Source of the DNA: Nostocoides jenkinsii Ben 74
Lineage (GTDB): Bacteria; Actinomycetota; Actinomycetes; Actinomycetales; Dermatophilaceae
DNA: 39,929 nucleotides
Assembly (NCBI RefSeq): GCF_001046875.1
Contig: NZ_HF571038.1
Coordinates: forward strand, 444,391 to 484,319
Reading direction: 5' to 3'
Both the position numbers and the translations under genes were made by a program. How positions within the stretch are numbered: position 1 is the stretch's first letter; each line of letters begins with the position of its first letter. Shown here piece after piece: positions 17,809 through 26,707 of this stretch. The notes beneath the pieces were generated by a model, which ran no database searches, was not told the DNA's origin, and was given only the letters and a program-made list of their open reading frames with translations.

Positions 17809-17880
17809 GGTCACCGGAGGTCAGCGGACCAGTCGTGGTCAGCGGACCAGCGGAGTCAGCGTGGTCAGCGGAGTCAGCGG
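17809..17880. repeat. Short repeats GGTCAGCGGA between helicase and metalloprotease
   Basis: GGTCASCGGA occurs at 17809, 17819, 17837 and 17863, with shortened GGAGTCAGC copies between them. The block reaches into the end of the metalloprotease gene and supplies its stop codon (17874-17876). The rest of the gap, 17758-17808, holds nothing recognised. Confidence 0.65.
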
Positions 17881-19897
17881 CGCCCGCCGGCGAAGGCCCA
17901 GGCGGAGACAGTGACGGTGTCCTCGGTCCCGGTGAATGGCTCCCAGCGGGAGTAGATGTCGGCCGCGAAGTCGGTGTCGCCGTCGTCGCGGGTGCCGCCG
18001 ATCCGGTCCGGGCCGGCCTGGAACATCCGCCAATAGCCCGCACCGCCGGAGTCCATCAGGGAGGCGACGTCATCGCGGTTGTGCGTGTGGAAGTTGCCGA
18101 TGTAGTGCCCGACTTCGTGGGCGACCACATTGCCGATGGCCGTGCCGATGAACCGGACGCGGTCCGTTCCGGGACGGAGGTAGGCGTTGAGGGAGGTGGA
18201 ATCCAGGCCCGGCCGGGTGTCGCTCATCGTGTCGAGCAGGACCACCGCGGTGTCCTCCTGGCTGTAGTTGCCCGGGTCGATGTACTGCGCGATACCGATC
18301 GTCTCGATGCCGAGTTGCTTCATCGTGCCGCCGACGATGACGCGGGAAACCCCCTTCTCGCCGAACGGATCCCGGCTTGTCAGGCCATTCACGATCTCGA
18401 CCTTGAGGTTGGGATTGCCGCCCTTGGCGATGAGATCGGAGCGGAGGTTCTCGGTCGCCGTCTTGGTGATCTGTGCGGCGAGGGGACGCAGGTCGGCCTT
18501 GGTCAGGCCCCACTTCGGCAGGAAGGCCGCGAGTGGAGACAGGGTGGCCTGCATGTCGGGTCCGAAGACCGTGCCGGCGTTGATCCGGGCACCGTCGAAG
18601 TCGAGAACGATCTTCTGGACGCGGGCCGCCGGCATCGCTTCGCCCCCCGGGCGATAGACCTCGATCTCGTTGACATAGGCCCCGGCCCCCGTGCCGACGG
18701 ACACGCCATACCACCCCTCTTTGGGTATGACGTAGGCGACCGTCGCGTTCCCACCCCCAGGAAGCGGGGACGACGGCGGGTAGTAGCCAGAGAGGTCGGT
18801 CTCGGTCGTCGCCACGGCGAGCCCTCCATCGGGGCGCTGCACCGTGACCGAGCGCCCCCCGCCGGAGAGGCTCACGCCGAGGACGTCCCCCGCAGCCAGG
18901 TGGCCGCGCATGGTGTCGCGGTCCTGGTGCCACGACCCGATCGTCGCCGTGTAGGTGCCCGTGGTCGTTGCCGAGCCGCCGGTCCCCGACCCGGAATCGA
19001 AGGGGTCCTCCTGGAAGGCGTCGAACGAGGCGAGTGACACGTAATACGTGCCGGGGTGGGGCGGCACGAAGGTCACCGGGTTGTCGGGAAGCCCGTTCAT
19101 GTGGGCGACGTCGCCCTTGAGCAGGGCGCCGCTGTCGTTGTAGATGTAAAGGAGCAGGTCCACTGCGCTCTGACTGCCGTCGATCGTGAGCGTCTCGCCC
19201 GCCGCACGTCGACCTTGTAGAAGTCGAAATCCCCCGTCTTGTCACCCTTGACCCCGTGCGGTCCGTCACCAACTCGGCCCCTGACCTGAACGCGGCCGCC
19301 GTTGAGGCGCGTGTCGATGGCCAACGGAATCGAGCCGTTGTCCTCGGCCCCGACGGGCAGATTGCGGATCGGCGGCGCGGTCTTTGCGAGATTGCCCTTG
19401 ACCAACACCCTGTTGTAGCGGCCGGGCCCGAGCCCGAAGGCGTCGATGCGCTCGCCGGTGGCCAGGGTGTCGTTGCGCCCGATCGTGCCGCGCGGTTCCC
19501 TCTCGGCGTATGTCAGTGTCGCCGCCTTCGTGCCCGCCGTTGACGCCGCGGCTCGGGCACGCTCGCGAGCGCCGACGTCGGCCGCCCGCTCCCGGGCCCG
19601 CGCGGCGGCTCGCTCGCGCCACGCGACGAAGTCCACGCCACGCACCGAGGGGAGGTAGCCGATGAACGGGTCCGCGCCGGCTGCGCCCGTCCGCAGCCGG
19701 GCGAGTTGGAGCCCGGCATCGAGGCGGGCCAGTTCAGTCTCGGTGAGGTCCCCGGTCGCGGCTGACTGTTGCGCCCGGTATGCCGCCGTGCCGGTTCCCG
19801 GTAGTGGTGTTGCCAGCGCCAAGGGTGGCGCTGACAGCGCGCTCGTGACGAGACCCCCGGCACTGATAATCCCGCACAGGGCGAACGACTTTCGCAT
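17874..19897 (-). pseudogene. Secreted zinc metalloprotease with pre-peptidase domain, frameshifted
   Basis: A signal peptide (MRKSFALCGIISAGGLVTSALS...) and an Ala/Arg-rich propeptide-like region lead to a PPC-like beta domain (DFDFYKVDV ... YIYNDSG). A metzincin-type catalytic domain follows, with zinc motif HEVGHYIGNFHTH and a later LMDSGG turn, where metzincins usually have their Met-turn. The first frame loses homology after DFYKVDV (about 19210), and the rest reads in another frame. One extra base in the GGCGGG stretch near 19200 rejoins them into 674 residues. Start 19897 is preceded by GGGAAGG. If the shift is real, the catalytic domain is not made. The stop codon lies in a tandem repeat. 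The gene is a single unit with no evident partner. Confidence 0.82.
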
Positions 19898-19994
19898 TCC
19901 ATTGCCTTCCCGTTGTCAGCGTTCGGAGTCCGTGCTCCGGTGTTGACGGCGACGCTAGCCAGCATCAGCACGGGTGCGAATGAGTAGGTGGACT

Positions 19995-20061
19995 CAACCA
20001 GACCGACACCCCCCAACACAGACGCCCCCCAAGACAGGCGCCCCACCAGACACACCTCCGC
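19995..20061. repeat. Degenerate C-rich repeats upstream of marR
   Basis: About four units of 16-17 bp share a CCAGACNGNCNCCCC-like pattern (starts near 19995, 20012, 20029 and 20045). They occupy the divergent gap between the metalloprotease and marR genes. The match between units is weak. Confidence 0.35.
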
Positions 20062-20099
20062 ACCAGGCGCATCCTGTCCGACTGCCATCTATATGCACA

Positions 20100-20135
20100 C
20101 GCAAGCAACTATCTGGTATTTGTTTGCGTATGCAA
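20100..20135. promoter_or_regulatory. Candidate MarR operator and promoter
   Basis: CGCAAGCAA (20100-20108) and TTGTTTGCG (20120-20128) form an inverted repeat with one mismatch and an 11-bp spacer. A second dyad, TTGC-GTAT-GCAA (20124-20135), overlaps it and includes the marR ATG. A -10-like GGTATT lies inside. The arrangement suits autorepression by the MarR protein encoded here. Confidence 0.5.
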
Positions 20136-20645
20136 GTTCCCTCCCCCGCGTCGCCCGCCCACGCGGGCAGTGCCGGGACCTGCCCCGCGGCGATCCCGGG
20201 CGAGCGCTCCCCGGCCGACGCACTGGCATACCAATTGATCCGCGTCTCCAAGCTCCTGCGCGTGATTCGGAGCGAGGCGCCGCGGGCGCACCCCGCGGTG
20301 GACGGCACGGCATACCCCATGCTGTTCAATCTCGCCGGCGGGCCCCTGCGTATTTCCACCCTGGCCGAGCGGACCCATGTCGAGGTGTCGACCGTCAGCC
20401 GCGCGGCGACGGCGCTCGAACGCCACGGAATCATCGAACGCATCCCTGACCCCGGCGACGGCCGGGCCCACCTGCTCTCCCTCACCGACGACGGACGTGA
20501 TGCGCTCGGTGCGCTGCAGGAGCAGCGGCAGGAATGGTTCACCGAGCTTCTTTGCGATTGGCGCGCCGAGGATGTCGCCCAGTTGCGCGAACTATTGACC
20601 CGCTTCGGCGATTGCGTCGAGGCCTACCGAGACAAGGCACTCTGA
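20130..20645 (+). CDS. MarR-family transcriptional repressor
   Basis: The 171-residue protein has the winged helix typical of MarR: LRISTLAERTHVEVSTVSRAATALERHGIIERIPDPGDGRAHLLSLTDDG (about 68-117), flanked by helices for dimerisation. MarR proteins release DNA on binding phenolic or other drugs. It is followed at once (TGA then ATG, no gap) by a DHA2 efflux pump, so it almost surely represses its own operon. ATG 20130 is chosen because homology starts after it and a dyad overlaps it; an upstream in-frame start at 19974 would translate through repeats. The likely -10 is only about 9 nt upstream, so the leader is very short or absent. Confidence 0.86.
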   Translation: MQVPSPASPAHAGSAGTCPAAIPGERSPADALAYQLIRVSKLLRVIRSEAPRAHPAVDGTAYPMLFNLAGGPLRISTLAERTHVEVSTVSRAATALERHGIIERIPDPGDGRAHLLSLTDDGRDALGALQEQRQEWFTELLCDWRAEDVAQLRELLTRFGDCVEAYRDKAL

Positions 20646-22286
20646 ATGTCCGCTGCTCCCGAGTTGTCGTCGACCGACGTCCCGGAGTCACCCCTTAGTC
20701 ACAACCAGATCGTCACCATCCTCATCGGGCTAATGCTCGGGATGTTCCTCGCGGCGCTCGACCAGACGATCGTGGCCACCGCGATTCGCACCATCGCCGA
20801 CGACCTGCAGGGCCTGGATCGCCAGGCGTGGGTCACCACGGCATACCTGATCACCTCGACGATCGTCACCCCGCTGTACGGCAAGTTGTCCGATATCTAC
20901 GGGCGGAAGCCGTTCTTCATCACGGCGATCACGGTCTTCGTCATCGGCTCGGTTATGTGCACCTTCGCCGACTCGATGATTCAGCTCGCGGCCTTCCGCG
21001 CGGTGCAGGGCGTCGGCGCTGGTGGGCTCTTCAGCCTCGCGCTCGCGATCATCGGCGACATCGTGCCGCCGATGGAGCGCGCGAAGTACCAGGGCTACTT
21101 CCTCGCCGTCTTCGGCACCTCCTCCGTGCTCGGTCCGGTGATCGGCGGCTTCTTCGCGGGTATGACGAGCTTCCTCGGCATCGCCGGCTGGCGCTGGGTC
21201 TTCTTGGTGAACGTCCCGATCGGGATCATCGCACTGCTCGTCGTGATGCGGACGCTGCACTTGCGGCATACGCGTCTGGATCACCGGATCGACTGGTGGG
21301 GCGCCGCGGCGCTTTCCGTCGGGCTGGTGCCGCTGCTGCTCGTGGCCGAGCAGGGTCGCGAATGGGGTTGGGGCTCAACGAACTCGATTCTCTGTTATGT
21401 GATCGGTGGGGTCGGCGTCCTGGCCTTCCTCACGATCGAGCGGTGGATGGGCGATGAGGCGTTGCTGCCGATCCGGCTCTTCACGAACAAGACCATCGGC
21501 ATCTCCTCGATCGCGTCGACGGTGCTGGGTATTGCGCTCTTTGGTGGCATCGCGTGCTTGCCGCTGTATCTGCAGATCGTGAAGGGCTCTTCGCCGACGG
21601 AGGCAGGTCTGCAGTTGCTGCCGTTGACGCTGGGCATCATGTCGGGCTCGATCATCTCGGGGCAGACGATCAGTCGCACGGGCCGCTATCGCGTCTTCCT
21701 GCGCCTGGGTGCGCCGCTCATTGCGGTGGCGCTGTTCATCTTCCACTACATCGCGTGGGACACCCCGATGTGGCAGATCATGATCGTCTCGGCACTGTTC
21801 GGTGCGGGGATGGGTTTCATGATGCAGCCGCTGATGCTGGCGGTGCAGAGCGCGGCCGACCGCCGGGACATGGGTATCGCGACCGCCTCGGCGACCTTCA
21901 CCCGCCAGATCGGTGGCACGCTCGGCACGGCGGTGTTCCTGTCGATCCTGTTCTCGCTGCTGCCGGACAAGATCGCTTCGTCGTTGAAGGCTGCACAGGG
22001 GACCTCCGACTTCCGTAAGGCGCTGGCGGACCCGGCGAACGCGGAGTTCGTCGCCTCGCTGAAGTCCGGCGTGGCGGGCGAGGGGATCATGAAGGACTCC
22101 TCCTTCCTGACCAGCCTCGACCCCCGCCTGGCCAAGCCCTTCCTGCAAGGCTTCGCGGACGCGATGGACCACGTGTTCCTGGTCGCAGCGCTTGTGATGG
22201 TGGTGGGCGCCGTGATCACCTGGATGATCCCGCAGATCGACCTGCGCCGCCCCGCCCCCGGCGAGGCCCCCGTCCTCGCCGAGTAG
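20646..22286 (+). CDS. DHA2-type MFS multidrug efflux transporter
   Basis: The 546-residue protein has 14 predicted transmembrane segments. It shows helix-1 LAALDQTIVATAIRTIADDL (the D-x-T-I-V-x-T-A pattern), motif A GKLSDIYGRKP and motif C VFGTSSVLGPVIGGFF. A periplasmic loop of about 60 residues precedes the last helix (TSDFRKALADPANAEF...), typical of the EmrB/QacA group. It is expected to export drugs in exchange for protons. It is translationally linked to marR with no intergenic space. The C-terminal tail is short and Pro-rich. Confidence 0.92.
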   Translation: MSAAPELSSTDVPESPLSHNQIVTILIGLMLGMFLAALDQTIVATAIRTIADDLQGLDRQAWVTTAYLITSTIVTPLYGKLSDIYGRKPFFITAITVFVIGSVMCTFADSMIQLAAFRAVQGVGAGGLFSLALAIIGDIVPPMERAKYQGYFLAVFGTSSVLGPVIGGFFAGMTSFLGIAGWRWVFLVNVPIGIIALLVVMRTLHLRHTRLDHRIDWWGAAALSVGLVPLLLVAEQGREWGWGSTNSILCYVIGGVGVLAFLTIERWMGDEALLPIRLFTNKTIGISSIASTVLGIALFGGIACLPLYLQIVKGSSPTEAGLQLLPLTLGIMSGSIISGQTISRTGRYRVFLRLGAPLIAVALFIFHYIAWDTPMWQIMIVSALFGAGMGFMMQPLMLAVQSAADRRDMGIATASATFTRQIGGTLGTAVFLSILFSLLPDKIASSLKAAQGTSDFRKALADPANAEFVASLKSGVAGEGIMKDSSFLTSLDPRLAKPFLQGFADAMDHVFLVAALVMVVGAVITWMIPQIDLRRPAPGEAPVLAE

Positions 22287-22339
22287 CGCCGGGCCCTCTG
22301 AAACCTGCGGGTTTCCCGCCCAAGGCTGGAACCCGGCGC
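22286..22339. terminator. Nested hairpins after the MarR-MFS operon
   Basis: GCGCCGGG (22286-22293) pairs with CCCGGCGC (22332-22339), enclosing a smaller hairpin GAAACC-TGCG-GGTTTC (22300-22315). It begins at the last base of the MFS stop codon and lies between convergent genes. There is no T run. Confidence 0.4.
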
Positions 22340-22416
22340 TTTGGGAGACTTTCTGGCTGTGGGTTCCCCATGCATAGCGCCGGAAAGCCACCCAAGGCCT
22401 GCGGTCGGGGCCGAGT

Positions 22417-23280
22417 TCAGGACAAATAGAGGCTGTTCCTGGCCGTCTTGACGCTCACCCTCTCCGGCGTGCCCGCGATCGCCACTGTGCCAGGTATCTC
22501 GATCCATTCGGATCCGTCAATCGATACCCAACCCGTGTAGACCGCGTCCGCCGAGACCTGGAATTCGCCGGCCTCGTCGAAGGTCTTGGTGATGTCGCCC
22601 GAGGGATAGGGGCCGCCCAGGTTTAGTGTCGGGCCGACAGTGGAGCCGTCGCCGAAGCTGTAGGTGATGGAGTTGAGTTCCGGCTTCAGCGTGATGTTCA
22701 TCCCGAACCAGTCGGCAGCACTCAAGGTGTCGAGTTCCCCCGGCAGGACACCCCGGTCCGGCCACGATACCTGGAAGAAGTTGGGGAGCGTCACCAAGGT
22801 CTTGCCGCCCGGCGGCTGCATCGTCAGTTGCGGTGCCGCGAGGGGAGTCTTGTGGAAGGCATCGGTGATCATCGCCATGTTGACCTTGTCCGGTACAAGA
22901 TTCGGGTAGCAAGTTAAGCCCTGCCGCTCCCAATCGGTATCAGGATTAACCATCCGGCGGAAGACCCATTCAGCTGGCCCGGTCCCAACATAGACACCAT
23001 TTGGCTGCCTCTTGCAGAAGATATCGGTCAATGTGCAATCCGCGCCGTCGGGAGAATCTGGCACTGTGCCTCGACAATAGGGCCTCGTCCCATAGGAATA
23101 TGACTGCCCATCAACTAAGCCAGTAGCGCCCGAGGGTAACTCGAGCATTTGCTTTGCCAAGAGAAGAGACTTGTCCCCGTTCGTACAAATCATCCCGCAG
23201 GGGTTCTCGTCAGCAGCAGCCGAAGCTGGAAGTATCACCGACACAACGAGCCAAGAGCTCACGATCCGTTTTGCCCTCAT
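22417..23280 (-). CDS. Secreted protein with PKD-like domain, downstream of DUF6318
   Basis: The protein has 287 residues with a signal peptide (MRAKRIVSSWLVVSVILPASAAA). A middle region with five or six cysteines (CGMIC, PYCRGT, DCTLTDIFC, LTCYP) may form disulfides. The C-terminal part reads like a PKD-type Ig fold (ITYSFGDGS ... PSGDITKTFDEAGEFQVSADAVYTG). No enzyme motif is visible. Start 23280 is chosen because ATGA overlaps the stop of the DUF6318 gene and a signal peptide follows directly; a frame extending 14 codons upstream lies inside that gene. The pair is co-translated and seems to be a Micrococcales envelope module of unknown role. Base composition is visibly less GC-rich here than next door. 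Confidence 0.75.
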   Translation of the reverse strand: MRAKRIVSSWLVVSVILPASAAADENPCGMICTNGDKSLLLAKQMLELPSGATGLVDGQSYSYGTRPYCRGTVPDSPDGADCTLTDIFCKRQPNGVYVGTGPAEWVFRRMVNPDTDWERQGLTCYPNLVPDKVNMAMITDAFHKTPLAAPQLTMQPPGGKTLVTLPNFFQVSWPDRGVLPGELDTLSAADWFGMNITLKPELNSITYSFGDGSTVGPTLNLGGPYPSGDITKTFDEAGEFQVSADAVYTGWVSIDGSEWIEIPGTVAIAGTPERVSVKTARNSLYLS

Positions 23281-23912
23281 GTGTTCACCACGTCTCGAAC
23301 GCGCCAGCCCTCCGAGGTCCAACCAAGCTCCACCCTGAAGTTGATGTCTCCCCGGGGGGACCCAGCGGTTTCTTCCCCAGCCGAGTCAACAACGGGAACG
23401 CTGTTCTGCACGCCAGTTACAAGAACGAGAGGATTGTCGAGACTGGTCGTCACATTTTCCACATGAGAAATCTTGACGACGGGGCCCTTGAAACGCGATT
23501 TCTTCTCGACCAACCCCACCGCTTGCCGTTCCAGCAACGTGCAGGGCTTACATTCTGCGGTCCCCAGTTTTGTCAGCAGACCTGCCTCGGGCCGCGTGAG
23601 GGCGTAATTCGCAACGTCGTAGAAGTACTGCACAAACTCCTGCGCTCCCTTCAGCGTCTGCTTCTTGGCCTCGGCTGGGAAGTCGGGCTTCACGGGGACA
23701 TACGCGGCGGGGGCTGAGGTCGAGGTCGATGGCGTGCTCGATGTCGCCCACGGGCTCGACGATGACAGCGACGTCGGCGAAGCTGCAGACGTCGCTGATG
23801 TCGCCGAACCCCCCGAGTCGCAGGCTGCGAGCATGAAGGAGGTCGCTGCAAACGTTGCGGCATACACCGCAACGCCAACTCTGGTCCGCCAGCCCCGCGC
23901 GGTGCTCACCAT
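23277..23912 (-). CDS. DUF6318-like lipoprotein
   Basis: The protein has 211 residues. A lipobox MLAAC with Cys31 marks a lipoprotein, followed by about 45 residues of Ser/Thr/Ala-rich linker. A conserved-looking domain comes next (KPDFPAEAKKQTLKGAQEFVQYFYDVANYAL, CKPC near the middle, GWRVRDVV at the end). This matches my memory of the actinobacterial DUF6318 family, which has an NTF2-like feel; its function is unknown. A GGGGG precedes the ATG. Its TGA overlaps the ATG of the following PKD-like secreted protein, so both are made together and probably sit together outside the membrane. Confidence 0.72.
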   Translation of the reverse strand: MVSTARGWRTRVGVAVYAATFAATSFMLAACDSGGSATSATSAASPTSLSSSSPWATSSTPSTSTSAPAAYVPVKPDFPAEAKKQTLKGAQEFVQYFYDVANYALTRPEAGLLTKLGTAECKPCTLLERQAVGLVEKKSRFKGPVVKISHVENVTTSLDNPLVLVTGVQNSVPVVDSAGEETAGSPRGDINFRVELGWTSEGWRVRDVVNT

Positions 23913-23980
23913 TTAGATACCCCCAAGCCGATCGACCGTCTGAGCCAACCCTTAGCCATCTCGACAAAATTCGCCCCGAA

Positions 23981-24010
23981 CGCCGACTTATCCACAGAAG
24001 CAAGTCGGCG
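23981..24010 (-). terminator. Hairpin after bkd operon, with a DnaA-box sequence in it
   Basis: CGCCGACTT (23981-23989) and AAGTCGGCG (24002-24010) form a perfect 9-bp stem with a 12-nt loop, 58 bp past the bkdC stop. The perfect DnaA-box sequence TTATCCACA (23988-23996) runs from the stem into the loop. Transcription stop is the simple reading. The remaining gap, 23913-24067, has no gene. Confidence 0.55.
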
Positions 24011-24067
24011 ACGGGTGGCAAACCTGATGTTCGTGACGAGGGAACTTCCGACGCAGACAGAGGGAGC

Positions 24068-25720
24068 TCAGCCCCAGACGAGGCCCTTGGCGGGATCGTG
24101 GAGGATGGCGGCGACGTCGGCGAGGTAGCGGGAGCCGAGTTCGCCATCAACGAGGCGATGGTCGAAGGACAGCGCCAGCGTCGTGACCCAGCGGGGCTCA
24201 ATCCGCTCGTCGTCACCCTTGCCGACTACCCAGGGCTTGCGGGTGATGGTGCCGAAGGCGAGGATCGCCGACTCGCCGCGGTTGAGGATCGGGGTGCCAG
24301 CGTCGATGCCGAAGACCCCGATATTGGTGATCGTGATCGTCCCGCCGGACATGTCCGCCGGCTGCATCTTGCCCTGCCGCGCGGTCTCGGTGAGTTCGCC
24401 GATCGCCCCGGCCAGTTGCGCCATCGACATCAGATCGGCGTCCTTGACATTGGGCACGAGCAGGCCGCGCGGGGTGGCGGCGGCGATGCCGAGGTTGACG
24501 TAGCGCTTGAGCACGATCTCCTGCGCCGCCTCGTCCCAAGTCGCGTTGACGCCCGGATTCCGGCGCACCGCAACGCACATCGCCTTCGCGAGGACGAGCA
24601 GCGGGGTGACCTTGACGCCCGCGAACTCCTTGTCCTTCTTCAGGCGATCGACGAGATCCATCGTCGCGGTGACGTCGACCTCGACCCACTCGGTGACATG
24701 CGGCGCGGTGAAGGCCGAGCTGACCATCGCCGCCGCGGTCGCCTTACGAACACCCTTGATCGGAGTGCGCTCCTCGCCGCGGTCGCCCGGCCACGCGGGT
24801 GCCGACACTGCAGCCGTATGCCGCGCGCCCCCCACCAGCGCCGCGTCACCGGATGCTGACCCCGGCCCCGAGGAACCAGCTCCGCCGGCGTCCGCGGGAG
24901 CGAGGCCGCGCGCCGAATCGCGCGCTGCCAGAACGTCATCGCGCGTGATGGTGCCGCCGTCGCCGGTGGCTTCGACCGTCACGAGATCGACGCCGAGGTC
25001 CTTCGCCAGCTTGCGAACCATCGGCTTGGCGAGCACCCAGGCCCGCTCCAAGTCGGCGCGTGAATGCTGTGCCAGTTCGCTGAGCGGGCGCTGGTCGCGC
25101 AGCACGTGCGTGGAATGTGCGGCGACCAGTTCGCCGACGCCGCTGCTGGCATCGGCATGCACCGATTCCTTGACCGCGGGCTCTTCATCCGGATAGTGCG
25201 CGATGGTCTGCAGCAGATTCTGCTTGCGCCGCGGGCGGCGCTTGGCCTCGGTCTGCTTGACGCCATATCCGACGAGCACCGCCGTGCGCTCCGCCTTCGG
25301 CTCCGCTGCACCCCCCGGTTTCGACTCCGCAGCACCAGATGCCTTCGGCTCCTCGGCCGCCACCGCAACGGGCCCGCCCGCCTCGCCCGAACCTGCTTGC
25401 CCGCCGGCCGCTGCCTCACTGGGCGCCGAACCCTCGGTCGTCGTCGCGGTCGCGTCGGTCGCCGAGCCACCAGCGGCGGCGCCGGAGCCGTCGTCGATCA
25501 CGATGATCGGTGCGCCAACCTCAACTGTGTCACCCTCGTTGACCAGCAGCGCCGAGACGGTCCCGGCATACGGAATGGGCAACTCCACCAAGGATTTTGC
25601 CGTCTCGATCTCGACGACGATGTCATTGACGGCCACTACATCACCGACGGCAACCCGCCAGGTCACGACGTCGGCCTCGGTCAGACCCTCACCCGGGTCG
25701 GGAAGTTTGAACTCTCGCAT
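24068..25720 (-). CDS. bkdC: Branched-chain 2-oxoacid dehydrogenase E2 (dihydrolipoyl acyltransferase)
   Basis: The 550-residue protein has one lipoyl domain (about 1-78) with the modified Lys42 in [13 protein letters not shown], then a long Ala/Gly/Glu/Pro-rich linker. The peripheral subunit-binding domain follows (about 225-270, [16 protein letters not shown] ... GTITRDDVL), then the acyltransferase domain ending with the catalytic H521-x3-DG motif ([12 protein letters not shown]). It transfers the acyl group from E1 to CoA. GAGGAG precedes the ATG by about 12 nt. It is third in the operon after E1-alpha and E1-beta, 15 bp downstream of the latter. No E3 gene is nearby, so the complex presumably uses a shared Lpd encoded elsewhere. 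Confidence 0.93.
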   Translation of the reverse strand: MREFKLPDPGEGLTEADVVTWRVAVGDVVAVNDIVVEIETAKSLVELPIPYAGTVSALLVNEGDTVEVGAPIIVIDDGSGAAAGGSATDATATTTEGSAPSEAAAGGQAGSGEAGGPVAVAAEEPKASGAAESKPGGAAEPKAERTAVLVGYGVKQTEAKRRPRRKQNLLQTIAHYPDEEPAVKESVHADASSGVGELVAAHSTHVLRDQRPLSELAQHSRADLERAWVLAKPMVRKLAKDLGVDLVTVEATGDGGTITRDDVLAARDSARGLAPADAGGAGSSGPGSASGDAALVGGARHTAAVSAPAWPGDRGEERTPIKGVRKATAAAMVSSAFTAPHVTEWVEVDVTATMDLVDRLKKDKEFAGVKVTPLLVLAKAMCVAVRRNPGVNATWDEAAQEIVLKRYVNLGIAAATPRGLLVPNVKDADLMSMAQLAGAIGELTETARQGKMQPADMSGGTITITNIGVFGIDAGTPILNRGESAILAFGTITRKPWVVGKGDDERIEPRWVTTLALSFDHRLVDGELGSRYLADVAAILHDPAKGLVWG

Positions 25721-25735
25721 CGTATTTCGCGCTCC

Positions 25736-26707
25736 TCAGTGCTGCATCAGCCGGTCGACGGCGTCGAGCACTCGGTCCAGGTCGGGCAGGAAGTCCTCTT
25801 CGAGACGGCTCGGCGGGTAGGGCACGTTGTAGCCGCCCACGCGCAGCACCGGCGCCTCCAGCGAATAGAAGCACTCCTGCTGGATCTGCGCGGCCAGTTC
25901 GGCGCCGAGCCCGAGGAAGGTCGCGGCCTCGTGCACCACGACGCACCGCCCGGTTTTGCGGACCGAGGCGAAGATCGCCTCGGTGTCCAGCGGTGACAGC
26001 GAGCGAAGGTCGATGACCTCGATCGAAGTGTCTTCCTCCTCGGCCGCCTGGGCGGCCTGCAAGCAGGAGCGGACCATCGGCCCATACGCGAGCACCGTGA
26101 CATCGAAGCCCGGCCGAATCACATTGGCGGAAAACAAGTCCCGCTCTGGAGCCTCGGCGACCTCACCCTTGTCCCAATAGCGACGCTTGGGTTCGTAGAA
26201 GATGATCGGGTCCGGGCAATCGATCGCCTGCTGGATCATCCAGAACGCGTCATTCGGGTTCGAGCAGGAGATCACGCGCAGCCCGGCGGTGTGCGCGAAA
26301 TACGCCTCATTCGACTCGCTGTGGTGCTCGACCGCACCGATGCCGCCACCGACGGGGATGCGGATCACCATCGGCAGCGTGACATTCCCGAGCGAGCGCG
26401 CGTGCAGCTTCGCTACCTGGCTGACGATGTGGTCGAAGGCCGGATAGACGAAGCCGTCGAACTGGATCTCGACGACAGGGCGGTAGCCGCGCAGCGCCAT
26501 ACCGATCGCCGTCGCGACGATGCCGGCCTCCGCGAGCGGGGTGTCGATGACCCGGTCCTCACCGAAGTCCTTCTGCAGCCCTTCCGTGATCCGGAAAACC
26601 CCGCCGAGCTTGCCGATGTCCTCGCCCATGAGCAGGACCTTGGGGTCCTTCTCCATCGCGGCCCGCAGCCCGCTGTTGAGCGCCTTGGCCATGGTCATCG
26701 TGCTCAT
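25736..26707 (-). CDS. bkdB: Branched-chain 2-oxoacid dehydrogenase E1 beta subunit
   Basis: The 323-residue protein matches the transketolase-type beta subunit: LLMGEDIGKLGGVFRITEGLQKDFGEDRVIDTPLAEAGI (about 25-64), the loop with FVYPAFDHIVSQ and IGAVEHHSESNEAYFAHTAGLRV. A C-terminal transketolase domain follows (RSLSPLDTEAIFASVRKTGRCVVVHEA). It completes the thiamine pyrophosphate site with E1-alpha to decarboxylate 2-oxo acids from Val, Leu and Ile. The ATG overlaps the E1-alpha stop (ATGA). It is intact, unlike its partner gene. Confidence 0.93.
   Translation of the reverse strand: MSTMTMAKALNSGLRAAMEKDPKVLLMGEDIGKLGGVFRITEGLQKDFGEDRVIDTPLAEAGIVATAIGMALRGYRPVVEIQFDGFVYPAFDHIVSQVAKLHARSLGNVTLPMVIRIPVGGGIGAVEHHSESNEAYFAHTAGLRVISCSNPNDAFWMIQQAIDCPDPIIFYEPKRRYWDKGEVAEAPERDLFSANVIRPGFDVTVLAYGPMVRSCLQAAQAAEEEDTSIEVIDLRSLSPLDTEAIFASVRKTGRCVVVHEAATFLGLGAELAAQIQQECFYSLEAPVLRVGGYNVPYPPSRLEEDFLPDLDRVLDAVDRLMQH

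Noticed and set aside
19974-20129. Longer N-terminus for the MarR protein from 19974
   Set aside because: It would translate through C-rich repeats into a Pro/Thr-rich stretch with no MarR similarity, and the operator-like dyad marks 20130.
23988-23996. DnaA box considered as part of a replication origin
   Set aside because: There is one box only, no AT-rich unwinding region, and no dnaA, dnaN or gyrase gene in the window.
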